The notes: generated by a model from the sequence alone, not told the origin. A stretch of DNA of 57,089 nt from Hyphomicrobiales bacterium (GCA_900472625.1 UCIT01000097.1:1-57089); one strand, 5' to 3'. Positions 25,847 to 35,273 are shown, numbered from the stretch's first letter. Numbers and translations are program-made.

Positions 25847-27073
25847 GTGACGACAAATACAATGGCTGCGGAGAAACCCTCCGCGGAACAGACGGTTTTC
25901 AGCATCATCATGGCGGTCAGTTTCTGCCATCTCCTCAACGATACCATGCAGTCGCTGATCCCTGCCCTCTACCCGATGATCAAGGACAGCTACGGCCTCG
26001 ATTTCACCCAGATCGGCCTGCTTGGCTTGGTGTTCCAGGTGACCGCGTCGCTGCTGCAGCCGCTCATCGGCATCTACACCGACAAGCGCCCCTTGCCCTA
26101 TTCCCTGTCGATCGGCATGGGCTTCACGCTGATCGGCCTCGTGCTGCTGGCCTATGCGCACGCCTACTGGGTGCTGCTGCTTGGTGCCGGCGTCGTCGGT
26201 CTGGGCTCTGCCGTGTTCCACCCCGAATCGTCACGCGTGGCCCGCCTCGCCTCCGGCGGCCGTCATGGTCTCGCGCAATCGCTGTTCCAGGTCGGCGGCA
26301 ATTTCGGTTCGGCCATCGGCCCGCTGCTGGCAGCCTTCATCGTGCTGCCACGCGGCCAGACCAGCGTCGCATGGTTCTCGCTGGCGGCCCTCACGGGCAT
26401 GATCATCCTGTGGCGTGTCGGCGCCTGGTACGCCAATCACCGCCGCACCAATGCCGGTCGTAAGGCGTCGCTCAATGCCGTTGTGCTGCCGCGCGGCAAG
26501 GTGATCATGGCGATCGCCGTTCTCGCCATGCTGGTTTTCTCGAAATACGTCTATATGACCAGCCTTTCGAGCTACTACACCTTCTACATGATCGAGCGCT
26601 TCCAGGTTTCCGTGCAGCAAGCGCAAATCCTGCTCTTCGTCTTCCTCGGCGCCGTCGCCATCGGCACGGTCGCCGGCGGTCCGATCGTCGATTGGTTCGG
26701 CACAAAGTTCACGATCTGGTTCTCGATCCTCGGCGCCCTGCCCTTCACGCTGGCGCTCCCCTACGCCGACTACACCTGGACCATCGCCCTGACCTTCGTC
26801 ATCGGCGTCATCCTGGCTTCGGCCTTCTCGGCCATCGTCGTCTTCGCGCAGGAACTGGTGCCCGGCCGCGTCGGCATGATCGCCGGTCTGTTCTTCGGCT
26901 TCGCCTTCGGCATCGGCGGCATCGGTGCCGCAGCACTCGGCATGGTGGCCGACCGCATGGGCATCGTGTTCGTCTATCACGTCTGCTCGTACCTGCCGCT
27001 GCTTGGCCTGCTCACCGTCTTCCTCCCCGACATCGGCAAGGGCCGCCGTCACGGGACCGCGAAGGCGAAGTAA
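25847..27073 (+). CDS. MFS transporter of the fosmidomycin-resistance (Fsr) family
   Basis: 408 aa from the GTG at 25847, chosen because GGAGG sits 5 bases upstream; an in-frame ATG at 25862 is the alternative. Fsr-type features include SFCHLLNDTMQSLIPALYP at the N-terminus, GSAVFHPESSRVARLASGGR and QSLFQVGGNFGSAIGPLLAA. Twelve hydrophobic segments are visible. It is predicted to export small drugs or metabolites across the inner membrane. A terminator follows at 27108-27140. Confidence 0.93.
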   Translation: MTTNTMAAEKPSAEQTVFSIIMAVSFCHLLNDTMQSLIPALYPMIKDSYGLDFTQIGLLGLVFQVTASLLQPLIGIYTDKRPLPYSLSIGMGFTLIGLVLLAYAHAYWVLLLGAGVVGLGSAVFHPESSRVARLASGGRHGLAQSLFQVGGNFGSAIGPLLAAFIVLPRGQTSVAWFSLAALTGMIILWRVGAWYANHRRTNAGRKASLNAVVLPRGKVIMAIAVLAMLVFSKYVYMTSLSSYYTFYMIERFQVSVQQAQILLFVFLGAVAIGTVAGGPIVDWFGTKFTIWFSILGALPFTLALPYADYTWTIALTFVIGVILASAFSAIVVFAQELVPGRVGMIAGLFFGFAFGIGGIGAAALGMVADRMGIVFVYHVCSYLPLLGLLTVFLPDIGKGRRHGTAKAK

Positions 27074-27107
27074 CGGATCGTTGCGAGATCAAGACAGCCT
27101 GAATCAG

Positions 27108-27140
27108 AAAGGGCCGAGGTATCATGCCCCGGCCCTTTTC
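27108..27140. terminator. Bidirectional terminator between the Fsr-type gene and a small minus-strand gene
   Basis: Stem AAAGGGCCG/CGGCCCTTT (27108-27138) followed by T-rich sequence on the plus strand and preceded by A-rich sequence, so it can serve both convergent genes. Confidence 0.8.
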
Positions 27141-27185
27141 ACTTTATGGTCCCGGCGTTCGTCAAGAACCCCGGCGGCCGGCAGT

Positions 27186-27353
27186 TTACTTGCGTGCGCC
27201 GCCCGGACGACCCTTGTTCTGGCCTGTGCCGCCGGACGTCTTGGCATCGTTGGCCTGACCGAACTGGGTGCCGCCGAGATGTCCGCCACCGCTGCTGTTG
27301 GCAACATAACGTTCGGTCCGGCGCTGAATCTCGGCCGCATTGGTCTTGCTCAT
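27186..27353 (-). CDS. Small glycine-rich hypothetical protein (55 aa)
   Basis: ATG at 27353 with AAGGGAAG five bases upstream, ending at TAA (27186). It reads MSKTNAAEIQRRTERYVANS, then a Gly/Gln/Asn-rich tail (GGGHLGGTQFGQAND, SGGTGQNKGRPGGARK). It is basic, hydrophilic and lacks a signal peptide. I do not recognise a named family; composition and RBS make it a likely real gene. The 27354-27796 gap upstream holds its promoter and a terminator at 27567-27600 but no convincing further gene. Confidence 0.7.
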   Translation of the reverse strand: MSKTNAAEIQRRTERYVANSSGGGHLGGTQFGQANDAKTSGGTGQNKGRPGGARK

Positions 27354-27566
27354 AGGATCTTCCCTTCGCTGAATAGAAAACCGCCTCCGGCCGGCGGCCA
27401 GAGCGCGTCGAATCGATTTTGAGAGAAGAAGTCAGCTTGAGCGCCAGGACGTCAAAGAAGGGCGCTAAACAAAGCTCGACCGCAATTTCGATGGAAGAGC
27501 TTTGCGCGCTTAATGCGGCCAAAGCAAGAGCCACGTCGCGCGCCAGCCGAAGCCGTTATCACGGAA

Positions 27567-27600
27567 ACAAAAAAGGCCGGGGCGAAACCGCACCGACCTT
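27567..27600 (-). terminator. Terminator for the minus-strand phosphatase gene at 27797
   Basis: On the minus strand a GC-rich hairpin (AAGGTCGG...CGGCCTT with small mismatches, 27600-27573) is followed by TTTTTTG. It lies about 200 bases beyond the stop of the phosphatase gene, the nearest upstream minus-strand gene. Confidence 0.6.
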
Positions 27601-27796
27601 CCTCATCGCATCTCACACCAGTGCCAGTACATCCGTGGTCAAAAGCATTAACGCGACACCGGCAACTGCGAACGTCCACTGTTGGGACGCTAACCAGCAA
27701 TGCCGATGAACAGTATATGGGAGAGCATTGTGTCGAATTCAAGTCATGGCTGAAGAAAGCTCCGATCGCGAGCCATTGCCAATTGGATGACGAGTG

Positions 27797-28450
27797 TCAG
27801 CCTGCGCCACCATTGACGGGATCGGCTTCCGCCTGGGCATCATGCACAGCCGTCGCGGGCGCGTGTTCCTCAAGACCGTAGTGCTTTTCGAGAGCGCTCC
27901 AGCTCTGATCCATGGCGTAGGTCGAAGATAGATGCGGGATGCCGATGTGTCCGAATGCCAGCGAAAGCTGACGCTCGGCGACATCTTCCGCCAGCTTCCC
28001 GATCTGCTGGCTGTAGAGTACAGATACCAGCCCGGTTCTATCCGCGCCCGAAAGGCAATGGATGAGGATCGGCTTCGGCGCATCGCGCATGATGGCGACA
28101 AGTTGGTCGGCCTTGGCTGGTGTCAGAATTTTCGAAGCCGACATGCCAAAATCCACATGTCCAACACCGAGCCGCTCGGTCACGGCCACCTCCTCCTCCC
28201 ACCACTTCGCATAGCCGCTGTTGCCACGCAGGTTGATGACCGTCTTGATGCCGTTGGCCCGGATATAGCGCTCCAACTGGGCCGTCGATGGCTGTGCCGA
28301 CCGGTAGAGCTGACCCTCGATGACAGTATGGAAATTGCCGGTCAGCTGCAGATATCCGGCGTAGCCGCCGAACGTCGCTCCACAGAGCAGAACGAGTCCG
28401 CCCACGGCCTTGGCAAACAGTGGAATCCGACGTCGCGTTTGTGCCTGCAC
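27797..28450 (-). CDS. Membrane-anchored dual-specificity-type Cys phosphatase (copy 1)
   Basis: 217 aa from a GTG at 28450 with GGAGAG seven bases upstream; a TTG at 28468 is weaker. Residues 10-35 form a single membrane anchor (AVGGLVLLCGATFGGYAGYL). The catalytic domain has GQLYRSAQP, the general-acid region HVDFGMSASKILTP and the P-loop HCLSGADRTG (CX5R). It is a paralog of the protein at 30468-31052. The anchor suggests an envelope location and perhaps a lipid or lipopolysaccharide phosphate substrate (inference). A conserved box lies 49 bases upstream. Confidence 0.88.
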   Translation of the reverse strand: MQAQTRRRIPLFAKAVGGLVLLCGATFGGYAGYLQLTGNFHTVIEGQLYRSAQPSTAQLERYIRANGIKTVINLRGNSGYAKWWEEEVAVTERLGVGHVDFGMSASKILTPAKADQLVAIMRDAPKPILIHCLSGADRTGLVSVLYSQQIGKLAEDVAERQLSLAFGHIGIPHLSSTYAMDQSWSALEKHYGLEEHAPATAVHDAQAEADPVNGGAG

Positions 28451-28498
28451 GGGTCTCTCCGGAAACAAATCAACAGAGCCCGGTTATGCGCGAGACGG

Positions 28499-28516
28499 CT
28501 GACAGCAACCTGAAGC
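28499..28516 (-). promoter_or_regulatory. Shared direct-repeat box upstream of phosphatase copy 1
   Basis: Minus strand GCTTCAGGTTGCTGTCAG. TTCAG and GTCAG are 11 bases apart, and the box lies 49 bases from the GTG start. Matches boxes at 30415, 31102 and 33584. Confidence 0.65.
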
Positions 28517-28661
28517 AAACATGAAGATATTGCGACGAAAAGCGCTTATGGATCATGGGCCTAAGCATGATTGGCATGCTAACCGCAAACAGCAATTCGC
28601 CGCCGCTTTTCTGTGCGACGGGGAACAGTCTTCGAAGCCTCGTGCCAGCGTGCTGGCGAAC

Positions 28662-30365
28662 CTAGCCCGGTGCGGCGCTGGCGACATGCGTGCTGCTTTT
28701 CCGGCAACCGGAAAACACATCGAGCTTCGGATCATAGACCGAGGTAGCGACGTCCATCATGCCGAGAACGCTGTGGAAGAAATTGTCATGCGAGGTCGGC
28801 TTGGCTGCACCAGCTGCCACACACGCCAGGTCGTATCCGGCCGAGTCCTGCAAATCCTGCGACATCCACACCAGCAGCGGGACATGCGTCTGCTGAATCG
28901 GTGCGATCACGTAGGGAGTGCCATGCAGATAGAGCCCGTTCTCGCCGAGTGATTCGCCATGGTCGGAGAAATAAACCACCGATGCCGCGAGCTTATCCGA
29001 CCGCTGCTTCAGCTTGTCGATGACCGTCGAGACAATATGATCGGTGTAGAGGATGGTGTTGTCGTAGGCGTTGCGGATTTCATCCGGTGAGCAGCTGCCG
29101 AAGTCGTTGGCGCGGCAATCCGGTTTGAAGCGACGAAACTCCTCCGGATATCGCGCGTAATAGGCGGGACCATGACTGCCGAGCTGATGCAGCACGAGCA
29201 CGCTATCGCCTTTCACATTGTCCAACCAGCCATCGACCTTGTCGACCAATATCCCGTCCAGGCATTCGCCATCCTTACAAAACCGCGGATCGGCAGAGTC
29301 GGGGAGATACTCGTAAGGGACACGGTCGGTAACGTGGTAGCTGCCAGTATCGTTGTCGAGCCAGGATACCGCGACCTTGGCATTGCCGAGCACATCGAGA
29401 ACGTTCTGCGTCTCCAGTCCCTTGCGGTGGGTGTAGCTGGCGCGCGGGTAGACCGAAAACAGGCAGGGAATGGACACGGCCGTCGCCGTGCCGCAGCTGC
29501 TGGTGTTGTTGAAATAGACGACGCCCTGCTTCTTCAGCTCCGGATTGGTCTCACGCTCGTAGCCGCCGAGCGAAAAGTCCTGCGCCCGCGCGGTCTCTCC
29601 GGCGACGACGATCAGCACCCGCGGCTTGGTCGTGCCCGCAGTGTTGACACGATGTGCGTCCGTACCCAGCGGCTGGGCAACAACATTGGCGTCCTCTCCA
29701 GACGAGATCGCAAATCGGACCGCGCTGGTGATCGGAACGAACGGATTGAGCGTGTCGAGGATGTCCTTATGCGCGCGGCCGACGCCGGCAAACGTGCGGT
29801 AGTCACCAAGGCCGATCACCGCAAACACAGCCGTACACGCAAGGATGACCACGGTGTTGTGGGCAAGTTTGCCCAGGATCGGCCGATGCCGAATGCGCAC
29901 CCAGATGATCAGCAGCGACGGCAGAACGCCTGTCAGGAAAAGGTGCATCGCGAAGCGCGGGGTGATCAGATGCCCGGCTTCGGCGCCGGTGGAGACAGCC
30001 GCATTGCGGATCATCTCCTTGTCGACGATCACACCGAACGCGTCTGTGAACCACGACGCCGCCGAGGCGGCGATCACGAAGAAGATAAGGAACGGCTTGG
30101 TGATGTATTTGGCCGAAAACAGCGTGACGACGCCCATGCACGCTGCTGCGATACCGATGACGAAGATCGTGAATCCGAAGCGATCGGCCGAGAAATAGCC
30201 GGATGCCTTCCACCAGAAGGTTCGGTTGGTGACGAGAAGAATATAGGCCGTCGTCAGCAAGCAAAGCATGACGCTGCCGATTTCGGGTCTGAACAGGCGT
30301 CTCGCTGGTCCTGATGTGCTGTCGGTCAAATCGGTATCTCCGCAATCATCGGCGCGGAGAACCAT
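28662..30365 (-). CDS. EptA-like phosphoethanolamine transferase (copy 1)
   Basis: 567 aa from the ATG at 30365; a longer frame to 30449 would run over the regulatory box and is rejected. Five membrane segments span residues 30-200. The periplasmic sulfatase-fold domain follows: metal/nucleophile region VVAGETARAQDFS and SSCGTATAVSIPC (catalytic Thr), then DHGESLGENGLYLHG with metal-binding Asp/His. It should transfer phosphoethanolamine from PE to lipid A or another envelope glycolipid. Cysteine pairs in the domain are typical. It lies between two Cys-phosphatase genes. Confidence 0.93.
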   Translation of the reverse strand: MVLRADDCGDTDLTDSTSGPARRLFRPEIGSVMLCLLTTAYILLVTNRTFWWKASGYFSADRFGFTIFVIGIAAACMGVVTLFSAKYITKPFLIFFVIAASAASWFTDAFGVIVDKEMIRNAAVSTGAEAGHLITPRFAMHLFLTGVLPSLLIIWVRIRHRPILGKLAHNTVVILACTAVFAVIGLGDYRTFAGVGRAHKDILDTLNPFVPITSAVRFAISSGEDANVVAQPLGTDAHRVNTAGTTKPRVLIVVAGETARAQDFSLGGYERETNPELKKQGVVYFNNTSSCGTATAVSIPCLFSVYPRASYTHRKGLETQNVLDVLGNAKVAVSWLDNDTGSYHVTDRVPYEYLPDSADPRFCKDGECLDGILVDKVDGWLDNVKGDSVLVLHQLGSHGPAYYARYPEEFRRFKPDCRANDFGSCSPDEIRNAYDNTILYTDHIVSTVIDKLKQRSDKLAASVVYFSDHGESLGENGLYLHGTPYVIAPIQQTHVPLLVWMSQDLQDSAGYDLACVAAGAAKPTSHDNFFHSVLGMMDVATSVYDPKLDVFSGCRKSSTHVASAAPG

Positions 30366-30414
30366 CGGTAGCCCGATCGAGTCTCCGCCTATGCTCGACG
30401 GATGCCCCTCTTTT

Positions 30415-30432
30415 CTGACATCAACCTGAAAG
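30415..30432 (-). promoter_or_regulatory. Shared direct-repeat box upstream of EptA copy 1
   Basis: Minus strand CTTTCAGGTTGATGTCAG, 50 bases from the ATG at 30365. It has the same spacing and core as the boxes at 28499, 31102 and 33584. Confidence 0.65.
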
Positions 30433-30467
30433 CTGCTGTCGCGCGGCATCGATTCACAGCGAGCAGG

Positions 30468-31052
30468 TTATCCCTTGAGGCCGAAATGCGTCTCCAGCCG
30501 ATGCCAGCTGACATCCATGGCGTAGACCGAGGAGAGGTGCGGAATGGCGACATGGCCATAGCGAAACGACAGCTGCCGCTCGGCAACGTCTTCGTTGATA
30601 CCGGCGATCTGCTGGCTGTAGATCACCGAGACCAGACCGGTGCGATCCGCCCCGCTCTGGCAATGAATGAGGATTGGCTTCGGCGCCGCCTTCATGATCG
30701 CAATCAGCTGGTCCGCACGCTCCGGCGTCAGCACGGTTCCTGACGACATGGCAAAATCGATGTGCTCCACGCCAAGCTTCTTCGCGGTGGCGATTTCGGA
30801 ATTGTACCACTGCGCATCGGGATTTTCGCCGCGCAGGTTGATGATCGTGTTGATGCCCTTGGCCCGAACCCGCTTTTCCAGCGCGTCCGGCGATAGCTGT
30901 GCGGATCGATAGAGCTGTCCACCGATAACGGTGTGGAAATTGCCGCTCAGCTGCAGATAGCCGATGTAACCGCCAAACGCGGCACCACACAACAGGACGC
31001 CCGCCGCCACCGACAGCAACGCGACCTTGCGCTTCTTCAAGAACTCTTTCAC
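30468..31052 (-). CDS. Membrane-anchored dual-specificity-type Cys phosphatase (copy 2)
   Basis: 194 aa from a GTG at 31052 with AGGA eight bases upstream; the longer frame to 31199 runs through the regulatory box. One N-terminal anchor (VALLSVAAGVLLCGAAFGGY) precedes the catalytic domain with GQLYRSAQL, HIDFAMSSGTVLTP and the P-loop HCQSGADRTG. It is clearly paralogous to the 27797 gene throughout. The gap to EptA copy 1 is about 100 bases, and each has its own box. The substrate is unknown; pairing with EptA suggests envelope phosphate metabolism (inference). Confidence 0.88.
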   Translation of the reverse strand: MKEFLKKRKVALLSVAAGVLLCGAAFGGYIGYLQLSGNFHTVIGGQLYRSAQLSPDALEKRVRAKGINTIINLRGENPDAQWYNSEIATAKKLGVEHIDFAMSSGTVLTPERADQLIAIMKAAPKPILIHCQSGADRTGLVSVIYSQQIAGINEDVAERQLSFRYGHVAIPHLSSVYAMDVSWHRLETHFGLKG

Positions 31053-31101
31053 GGCAAATCCTGACAATCCGTACGAATTGACAGGACCTTGAACCCCGAT
31101 G

Positions 31102-31119
31102 CTGACGGCCACCTGAAAG
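31102..31119 (-). promoter_or_regulatory. Shared direct-repeat box upstream of phosphatase copy 2
   Basis: Minus strand CTTTCAGGTGGCCGTCAG, 50 bases from the GTG at 31052. It is the least conserved of the four boxes in its centre but keeps TTCAGGT and GTCAG at the same spacing. Confidence 0.6.
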
Positions 31120-31247
31120 CGAAGATGCTTTCGCAGAGGCGGGCAAGCAGGCTGGATGTTCGCAAATCGCAAAATGCAAATCGGTAGATCGCACCCCACG
31201 AAAGGGATGAAAAACAGCCGAAACCCCTATTAAGTATTTGAAATCAT

Positions 31248-31324
<77 letters not shown>

Positions 31325-31374
31325 GTACGGCCGATGCACCTTGATGCATCGGCAAAATCAATCCGGGACGCGGA

Positions 31375-31680
31375 TCAGTGCGTCCAGGGCTGCGTGCGCG
31401 TATAGCGGAAATTATCCGGATACGCCACCGTCTGGCGCTGCGGATCCTTCGGTGCGATCACCCGGTATTCGATGCCGTTGCGCTGGGCGTAGGCTTCGGC
31501 CAGTTCCTGCGTTTCGAAATTCAGCTTCACCTGCTGGCGCATGTCGGACGACGAGGTGTAGCCCATGATCGGATCGATCGTGCGGGGAATTTCCTGATCG
31601 AATTCGAGCACCCAGAGATGGGTCTTTGCCTTGCCGGATTGCATGGCGGTCTTGGCTGGACGATAGATCTTGGCAGACAT
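31375..31680 (-). CDS. Complex I accessory subunit, NDUFS4-like (ETC complex I subunit family)
   Basis: 101 aa from the ATG at 31680 (MSAKIYRPAKTAMQSGKAKT). It has the family core HLWVLEFDQEIPRTIDPIMG, SSDMRQQVKLNFETQELAEA and a C-terminal YPDNFRYTR. The family is the bacterial counterpart of the mitochondrial 18-kDa (NDUFS4/AQDQ) subunit of NADH dehydrogenase, found in alphaproteobacteria, usually apart from the nuo operon. It is cytoplasmic-side peripheral to complex I. It lies next to tRNA-Arg and separates EptA copy 2 from the other envelope genes. Confidence 0.9.
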   Translation of the reverse strand: MSAKIYRPAKTAMQSGKAKTHLWVLEFDQEIPRTIDPIMGYTSSSDMRQQVKLNFETQELAEAYAQRNGIEYRVIAPKDPQRQTVAYPDNFRYTRTQPWTH

Positions 31681-31804
31681 TGCTGCACGCCTCCGATTAA
31701 TGGCTTTCGCCCTCGATGTCATCCGGCACCGTTTCCGGGCCGTCTTCGTCCACGATCGCACGAAGAGATGAATTTTGATTAGCGGCGAATCTATTCCTTT
31801 TCAA

Positions 31805-31835
31805 GGAAAAAGCCGCAGCCCGGCGGGATGGGCGG
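31805..31835 (-). terminator. Terminator after EptA copy 2
   Basis: Immediately past the stop codon, minus strand, a hairpin pairs CCGCCC with GGGCTGCGG (31835-31812, with a bulge), followed by a CTTTTTCC tract. Confidence 0.55.
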
Positions 31836-31836
31836 T

Positions 31837-33507
31837 TCAGCCCTTGTGCATGTCCTGCGCCACCACCTCACCCGACCTCCTGCAGCCAGCGAACAGATCC
31901 AATGTCGGATCGTAAACGGTAGTCGCGACATCCATCAGACCAAGAATGCTGTGGAAGAAATTGTCGTGGGAGACAGGATCGGCAGCCTTTGCCGCAAGGC
32001 AGGCCGTGTCGATGCCCGATGCCACACTGAAATCCGGCGATAGCCAGGTGATGATCGGCGCCCGTGTCTGCTCCGCCGGTGCGATAATATAAGGCGCACC
32101 ATGTAGATAAAGGCCGTTTTCGCCAAGCGATTCGCCGTGATCGGAAACATAGACCATCGCGGCGGAGATCGAATCTTGCCTTGCCTTCAGATTGTCGATG
32201 ACCTTGGCCACCACATGGTCTGTGAACAGGATGCTGTTGTCGTAGGCGTTGACGATCTCCTCCGGCTTGCAGGCGCCGAACTCCGGCGTCCGGCAGTCGG
32301 GCGTGAAGCGGCGGAAGTCATCGGGATAACGCCGATAGTAGGCCGGACCGTGGCTACCGAGCTGATGCAGCACCAGCACGCTGTCGCTCTTCACGTTCGC
32401 AAGCCAGCTGTCGAGCTTGTCGAGCAGCACGGTATCCAGGCACTCGCCATCGGTGCAGAAGCGCGGATCGGCGGCATCGGGCAGGAAGCGATAGGGAATG
32501 CGGTTGGCCACGCCATAGCTGCCGGTGTCGTTATCCCACCATTCGACGTTGATCTTCGCGTGACCGAGAATGTCGGTCAGGTTGTCGGTCTCCAGCCCCT
32601 TGCGATGGGTATAGTCGCTGCGCGGATAGACCGAGTACATGCAGGGCAACGACACTGCCGTCGACGTGCCGCAGCTGGTTGAATTGGAAAAATAGACGAC
32701 GCCCCGCGCCTTCATCTCGGGGTTGGTCTCGCGCGGATAACCGCCGAGTGAGAAGTTCTGCGCCCTGCCCGTCTCGCCGGCAACGATAATCGTCACCCGC
32801 GGCTTGCCGTTGGCGCTCGCGGAGCGCTGGTGCGCGTCGGTGCCGAGCGGCCGGCGCACGATGTTGCGATCCTCCTCGGAGGCAAACACGAAGCGCGCCA
32901 CGCTGCCGATCGGAATGAAGGGATTGAGCGTCAGCATCAGATCCCGGTGCAGGCGGCCAACCGAGGCATAGGTCTGCGAAAAGGAAAGCCCGACCGCCAC
33001 GAAAACCATCAGGCACGGCATGATCACCGCCATGTTCCAAACGAACTTCTTCAGGAACGGCTTGTGGACAACCTCGACCCAGATGATGAACAGCGACGGC
33101 AGCACTCCGGCAAGCAGAATATGCAGCATAAAGGACGGTGTGATCAGATGCGCCGACTCGGCGTGCGTCGTCACGGCGGCATTGCGGATCATTTCCTTGT
33201 CGATGACGACGCCGAACTGATCGGTGAACCACGACGACAAAACAGCCACCATGACAAAGAAGATCAGCGCGGGCTTGATCAGGTACTTTACCGAAAACGT
33301 GGTGAAGGCAGCCACCGTAATGGCGAAAATCCCGACAATGAACCCGGCAAAGGCCGTCGGCACAAACGAGAGATAATCGAAGGCGCGGCTCCAGAAGGTC
33401 TGGTTTGCCACCGCAAGAATATAGACCGCCGTCAGAACCGACAGGGAAATGCTGCCCATGCGCGGCCGAAAGCGCCTGCGCGGAGCCGATAAGCGTGTGT
33501 CGTCCAA
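31837..33507 (-). CDS. EptA-like phosphoethanolamine transferase (copy 2)
   Basis: 556 aa from a TTG at 33507, supported by GGAGAGA about 5 bases upstream. Five membrane segments lie in residues 15-185 and are followed by the periplasmic catalytic domain: IVAGETGRAQNFSLGGY, STSCGTSTAVSLPC (nucleophile Thr) and SDHGESLGENGLYLHG. It is a close paralog of the 28662 gene along its full length, with conserved Cys positions. It should add phosphoethanolamine to lipid A or another acceptor and thereby lower envelope negative charge. The shared box is 77 bases upstream, further than for the other three genes. Confidence 0.93.
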   Translation of the reverse strand: MDDTRLSAPRRRFRPRMGSISLSVLTAVYILAVANQTFWSRAFDYLSFVPTAFAGFIVGIFAITVAAFTTFSVKYLIKPALIFFVMVAVLSSWFTDQFGVVIDKEMIRNAAVTTHAESAHLITPSFMLHILLAGVLPSLFIIWVEVVHKPFLKKFVWNMAVIMPCLMVFVAVGLSFSQTYASVGRLHRDLMLTLNPFIPIGSVARFVFASEEDRNIVRRPLGTDAHQRSASANGKPRVTIIVAGETGRAQNFSLGGYPRETNPEMKARGVVYFSNSTSCGTSTAVSLPCMYSVYPRSDYTHRKGLETDNLTDILGHAKINVEWWDNDTGSYGVANRIPYRFLPDAADPRFCTDGECLDTVLLDKLDSWLANVKSDSVLVLHQLGSHGPAYYRRYPDDFRRFTPDCRTPEFGACKPEEIVNAYDNSILFTDHVVAKVIDNLKARQDSISAAMVYVSDHGESLGENGLYLHGAPYIIAPAEQTRAPIITWLSPDFSVASGIDTACLAAKAADPVSHDNFFHSILGLMDVATTVYDPTLDLFAGCRRSGEVVAQDMHKG

Positions 33508-33583
33508 TATGCTCTCTCCACCGTGATGCCGCGCGATCCAGGCAGGACCGCCGCATCATTCGGCCGGGAGATGGCATCCGTTT

Positions 33584-33601
33584 CTGACAGAAACCTGAAA
33601 C
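33584..33601 (-). promoter_or_regulatory. Shared direct-repeat box upstream of EptA copy 2
   Basis: Minus strand GTTTCAGGTTTCTGTCAG. It overlaps a 7-1-7 palindrome GTTTCTGACAGAAAC (33580-33594). The core matches the boxes at 28499, 30415 and 31102. Confidence 0.65.
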
Positions 33602-33682
33602 CTTCGTGCCCTATCAATGTGGAAAGACGATTTTAGTTATTGCGGCCCACCAACGAACCGTGTATTGGCCTCCTCGTTGGTA

Positions 33683-33759
<77 letters not shown>

Positions 33760-34037
33760 CCGACAAACAGCTGAAGATGTTCAGCAAATCCCCAAAAAAC
33801 AAAATGGCTGCGGCATCGATCTTTCGAACGGTGCGATTGCCCGCGCCACTGCCTGGCGGATCGAGGCACCGCCTGAATGTCTGCTGTTCACACATCGACA
33901 ATCGTGTGAATCATACGCTCAGAACCTTCCCCATCCTCAGTTTTCCGACCTCACCCAAGCGCCGCCCGATGCAGCCAACGGAACAAAATCCTTAAAGAGT
34001 CGTTCATTTATCGAACGATGAACAAGGTTTTCCGTCG

Positions 34038-34346
34038 ATGGCCAGAACAACGAATTTCATTTCCGCGCTGATGCTGGGTGTTTCGTTTCTGGCATCCTCG
34101 TCCGCCCCGGCCAATGCTTTCAGCATTCTGACTGCGCCGACACCGGCAGCCACCTCATCGCAGGGCGCACTGGCTGCGTTCAGTGAAAGCGACAACGGCA
34201 ATGGCGCGGAAAGCAATCTTCTCCTGTCCCCGACGGAGATAAACCACATCAGGTGGTGCGCTCAGCGCTACCGGTCATACCACCCAACGGATGACACCTA
34301 TGCCAGCCCGACAGGCGCAAGAATGGCGTGCCGTTCACCAGGTTGA
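34038..34346 (+). CDS. BA14K-like secreted small protein
   Basis: 102 aa with a signal peptide (TNFISALMLGVSFLASSSAP, likely cleavage after ANA). The C-terminal segment IRWCAQRYRSYHPTDDTYAS, then GARMACRSP, matches the short BA14K pattern of a Trp-Cys-x-x-Arg-Tyr-Arg-Ser-Tyr core and a terminal Cys. BA14K proteins are envelope or secreted proteins of Rhizobiales of uncertain function, first noted as Brucella immunoreactive antigens. It is monocistronic, between tRNA-Pro and the convergent fdhD. Confidence 0.78.
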   Translation: MARTTNFISALMLGVSFLASSSAPANAFSILTAPTPAATSSQGALAAFSESDNGNGAESNLLLSPTEINHIRWCAQRYRSYHPTDDTYASPTGARMACRSPG

Positions 34347-34376
34347 ACGCGTTAGATGCCAATCACAAAGCGAGAT

Positions 34377-35273
34377 TCAGAGAATCACACGGTGCGCATG
34401 GGTAAAAATCTCGAACTCTTGGCCCCTCGCGACAGCAATCAAGGTCATCCCAGCTTCATCGGCGGCCCGAATGGCATAGGCCGTGGGCGCCGATATGGCG
34501 ATAATGATGGGACTGCCAAGAATACCGGCCTTCTGGATCATCTCGATCGACAGCCGGCTTGTCACAGTCACGGCGCCGCTGGCGCCTGTAGTACCCGAAG
34601 CAATCACAGCGCCGCATAACTTGTCCAGCGCATTGTGCCGCCCGACATCCTCCCGCACCATCGTCAATCCCTGGCCTGGAACATAAAAGCCGGCCCCATG
34701 CACAGCCCGGGTCGCGTGGTTGAGGACCTGCCTGTCGCCAAGCGATGCAACAGCAGTGGCAATATCGGCCGGTGTGATTGTCAGAGGCGCCGCGGCAACG
34801 CTGGGTGTCTGGCGGACGGCCTGCTCCAGCGATTCGATCCCGCAGAGGCCACATCCCACTGGCCCCATCATATGGCGACGACGCGCCCGCAGCTTTTCCT
34901 CGACGTCGGCCACAAGCGATAGCTGAACATCCACACCCATCGCATCACGGACAATCTCGATGCTTTCGATCTCCGAGGCGGCACCGATCAGGCCTTCGGT
35001 TAGGCTAAAGCCAACGGCGAAATCGACGAGATCATCAGGTGTCGCCATCATCACCGCATGCGAACTGCCGCCATAGGAAAAGGCGATCGCCACTTCCTCG
35101 GCCACCACCCTCGTCGCTTGCGTGACAACGCCACCCCGCACGGCAATCGTCGGGACGGTTTCGCAGGTTGTTCTCTTGTCGACAAAATTGATGTTCACGT
35201 TGTCTTCCCGGCCTGCCGATCGTTCGTCGTTTCGTTCGCCATGATGCATGATGACGGCCAATCTGGCATCCAT
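34377..35273 (-). CDS. fdhD: Formate dehydrogenase accessory sulfurtransferase FdhD
   Basis: 298 aa. The key CxxC-type loop is seen in GCGLCGIESLEQAV near residue 140. Other family motifs are VGFSLTEGLI, REDVGRHNALDKLCGA and SRLSIEMIQKAGI. FdhD passes sulfur from IscS to the molybdenum cofactor before it enters formate dehydrogenase. No fdh structural gene is in the window. The exact start is uncertain: an internal ATG (MHHGERND) would shorten it by eight residues. Confidence 0.95.
   Translation of the reverse strand: MDARLAVIMHHGERNDERSAGREDNVNINFVDKRTTCETVPTIAVRGGVVTQATRVVAEEVAIAFSYGGSSHAVMMATPDDLVDFAVGFSLTEGLIGAASEIESIEIVRDAMGVDVQLSLVADVEEKLRARRRHMMGPVGCGLCGIESLEQAVRQTPSVAAAPLTITPADIATAVASLGDRQVLNHATRAVHGAGFYVPGQGLTMVREDVGRHNALDKLCGAVIASGTTGASGAVTVTSRLSIEMIQKAGILGSPIIIAISAPTAYAIRAADEAGMTLIAVARGQEFEIFTHAHRVIL

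Noticed and set aside
27354..27796. Open frames in the gap between the 55-aa gene and phosphatase copy 1
   Set aside because: Frames on both strands show Ser/Arg/Cys-rich shadow composition and cross a likely terminator at 27567-27600.
30366..30449. N-terminal extension of EptA copy 1
   Set aside because: The added residues are hydrophilic, do not align with EptA copy 2 and would be translated from the conserved regulatory box.
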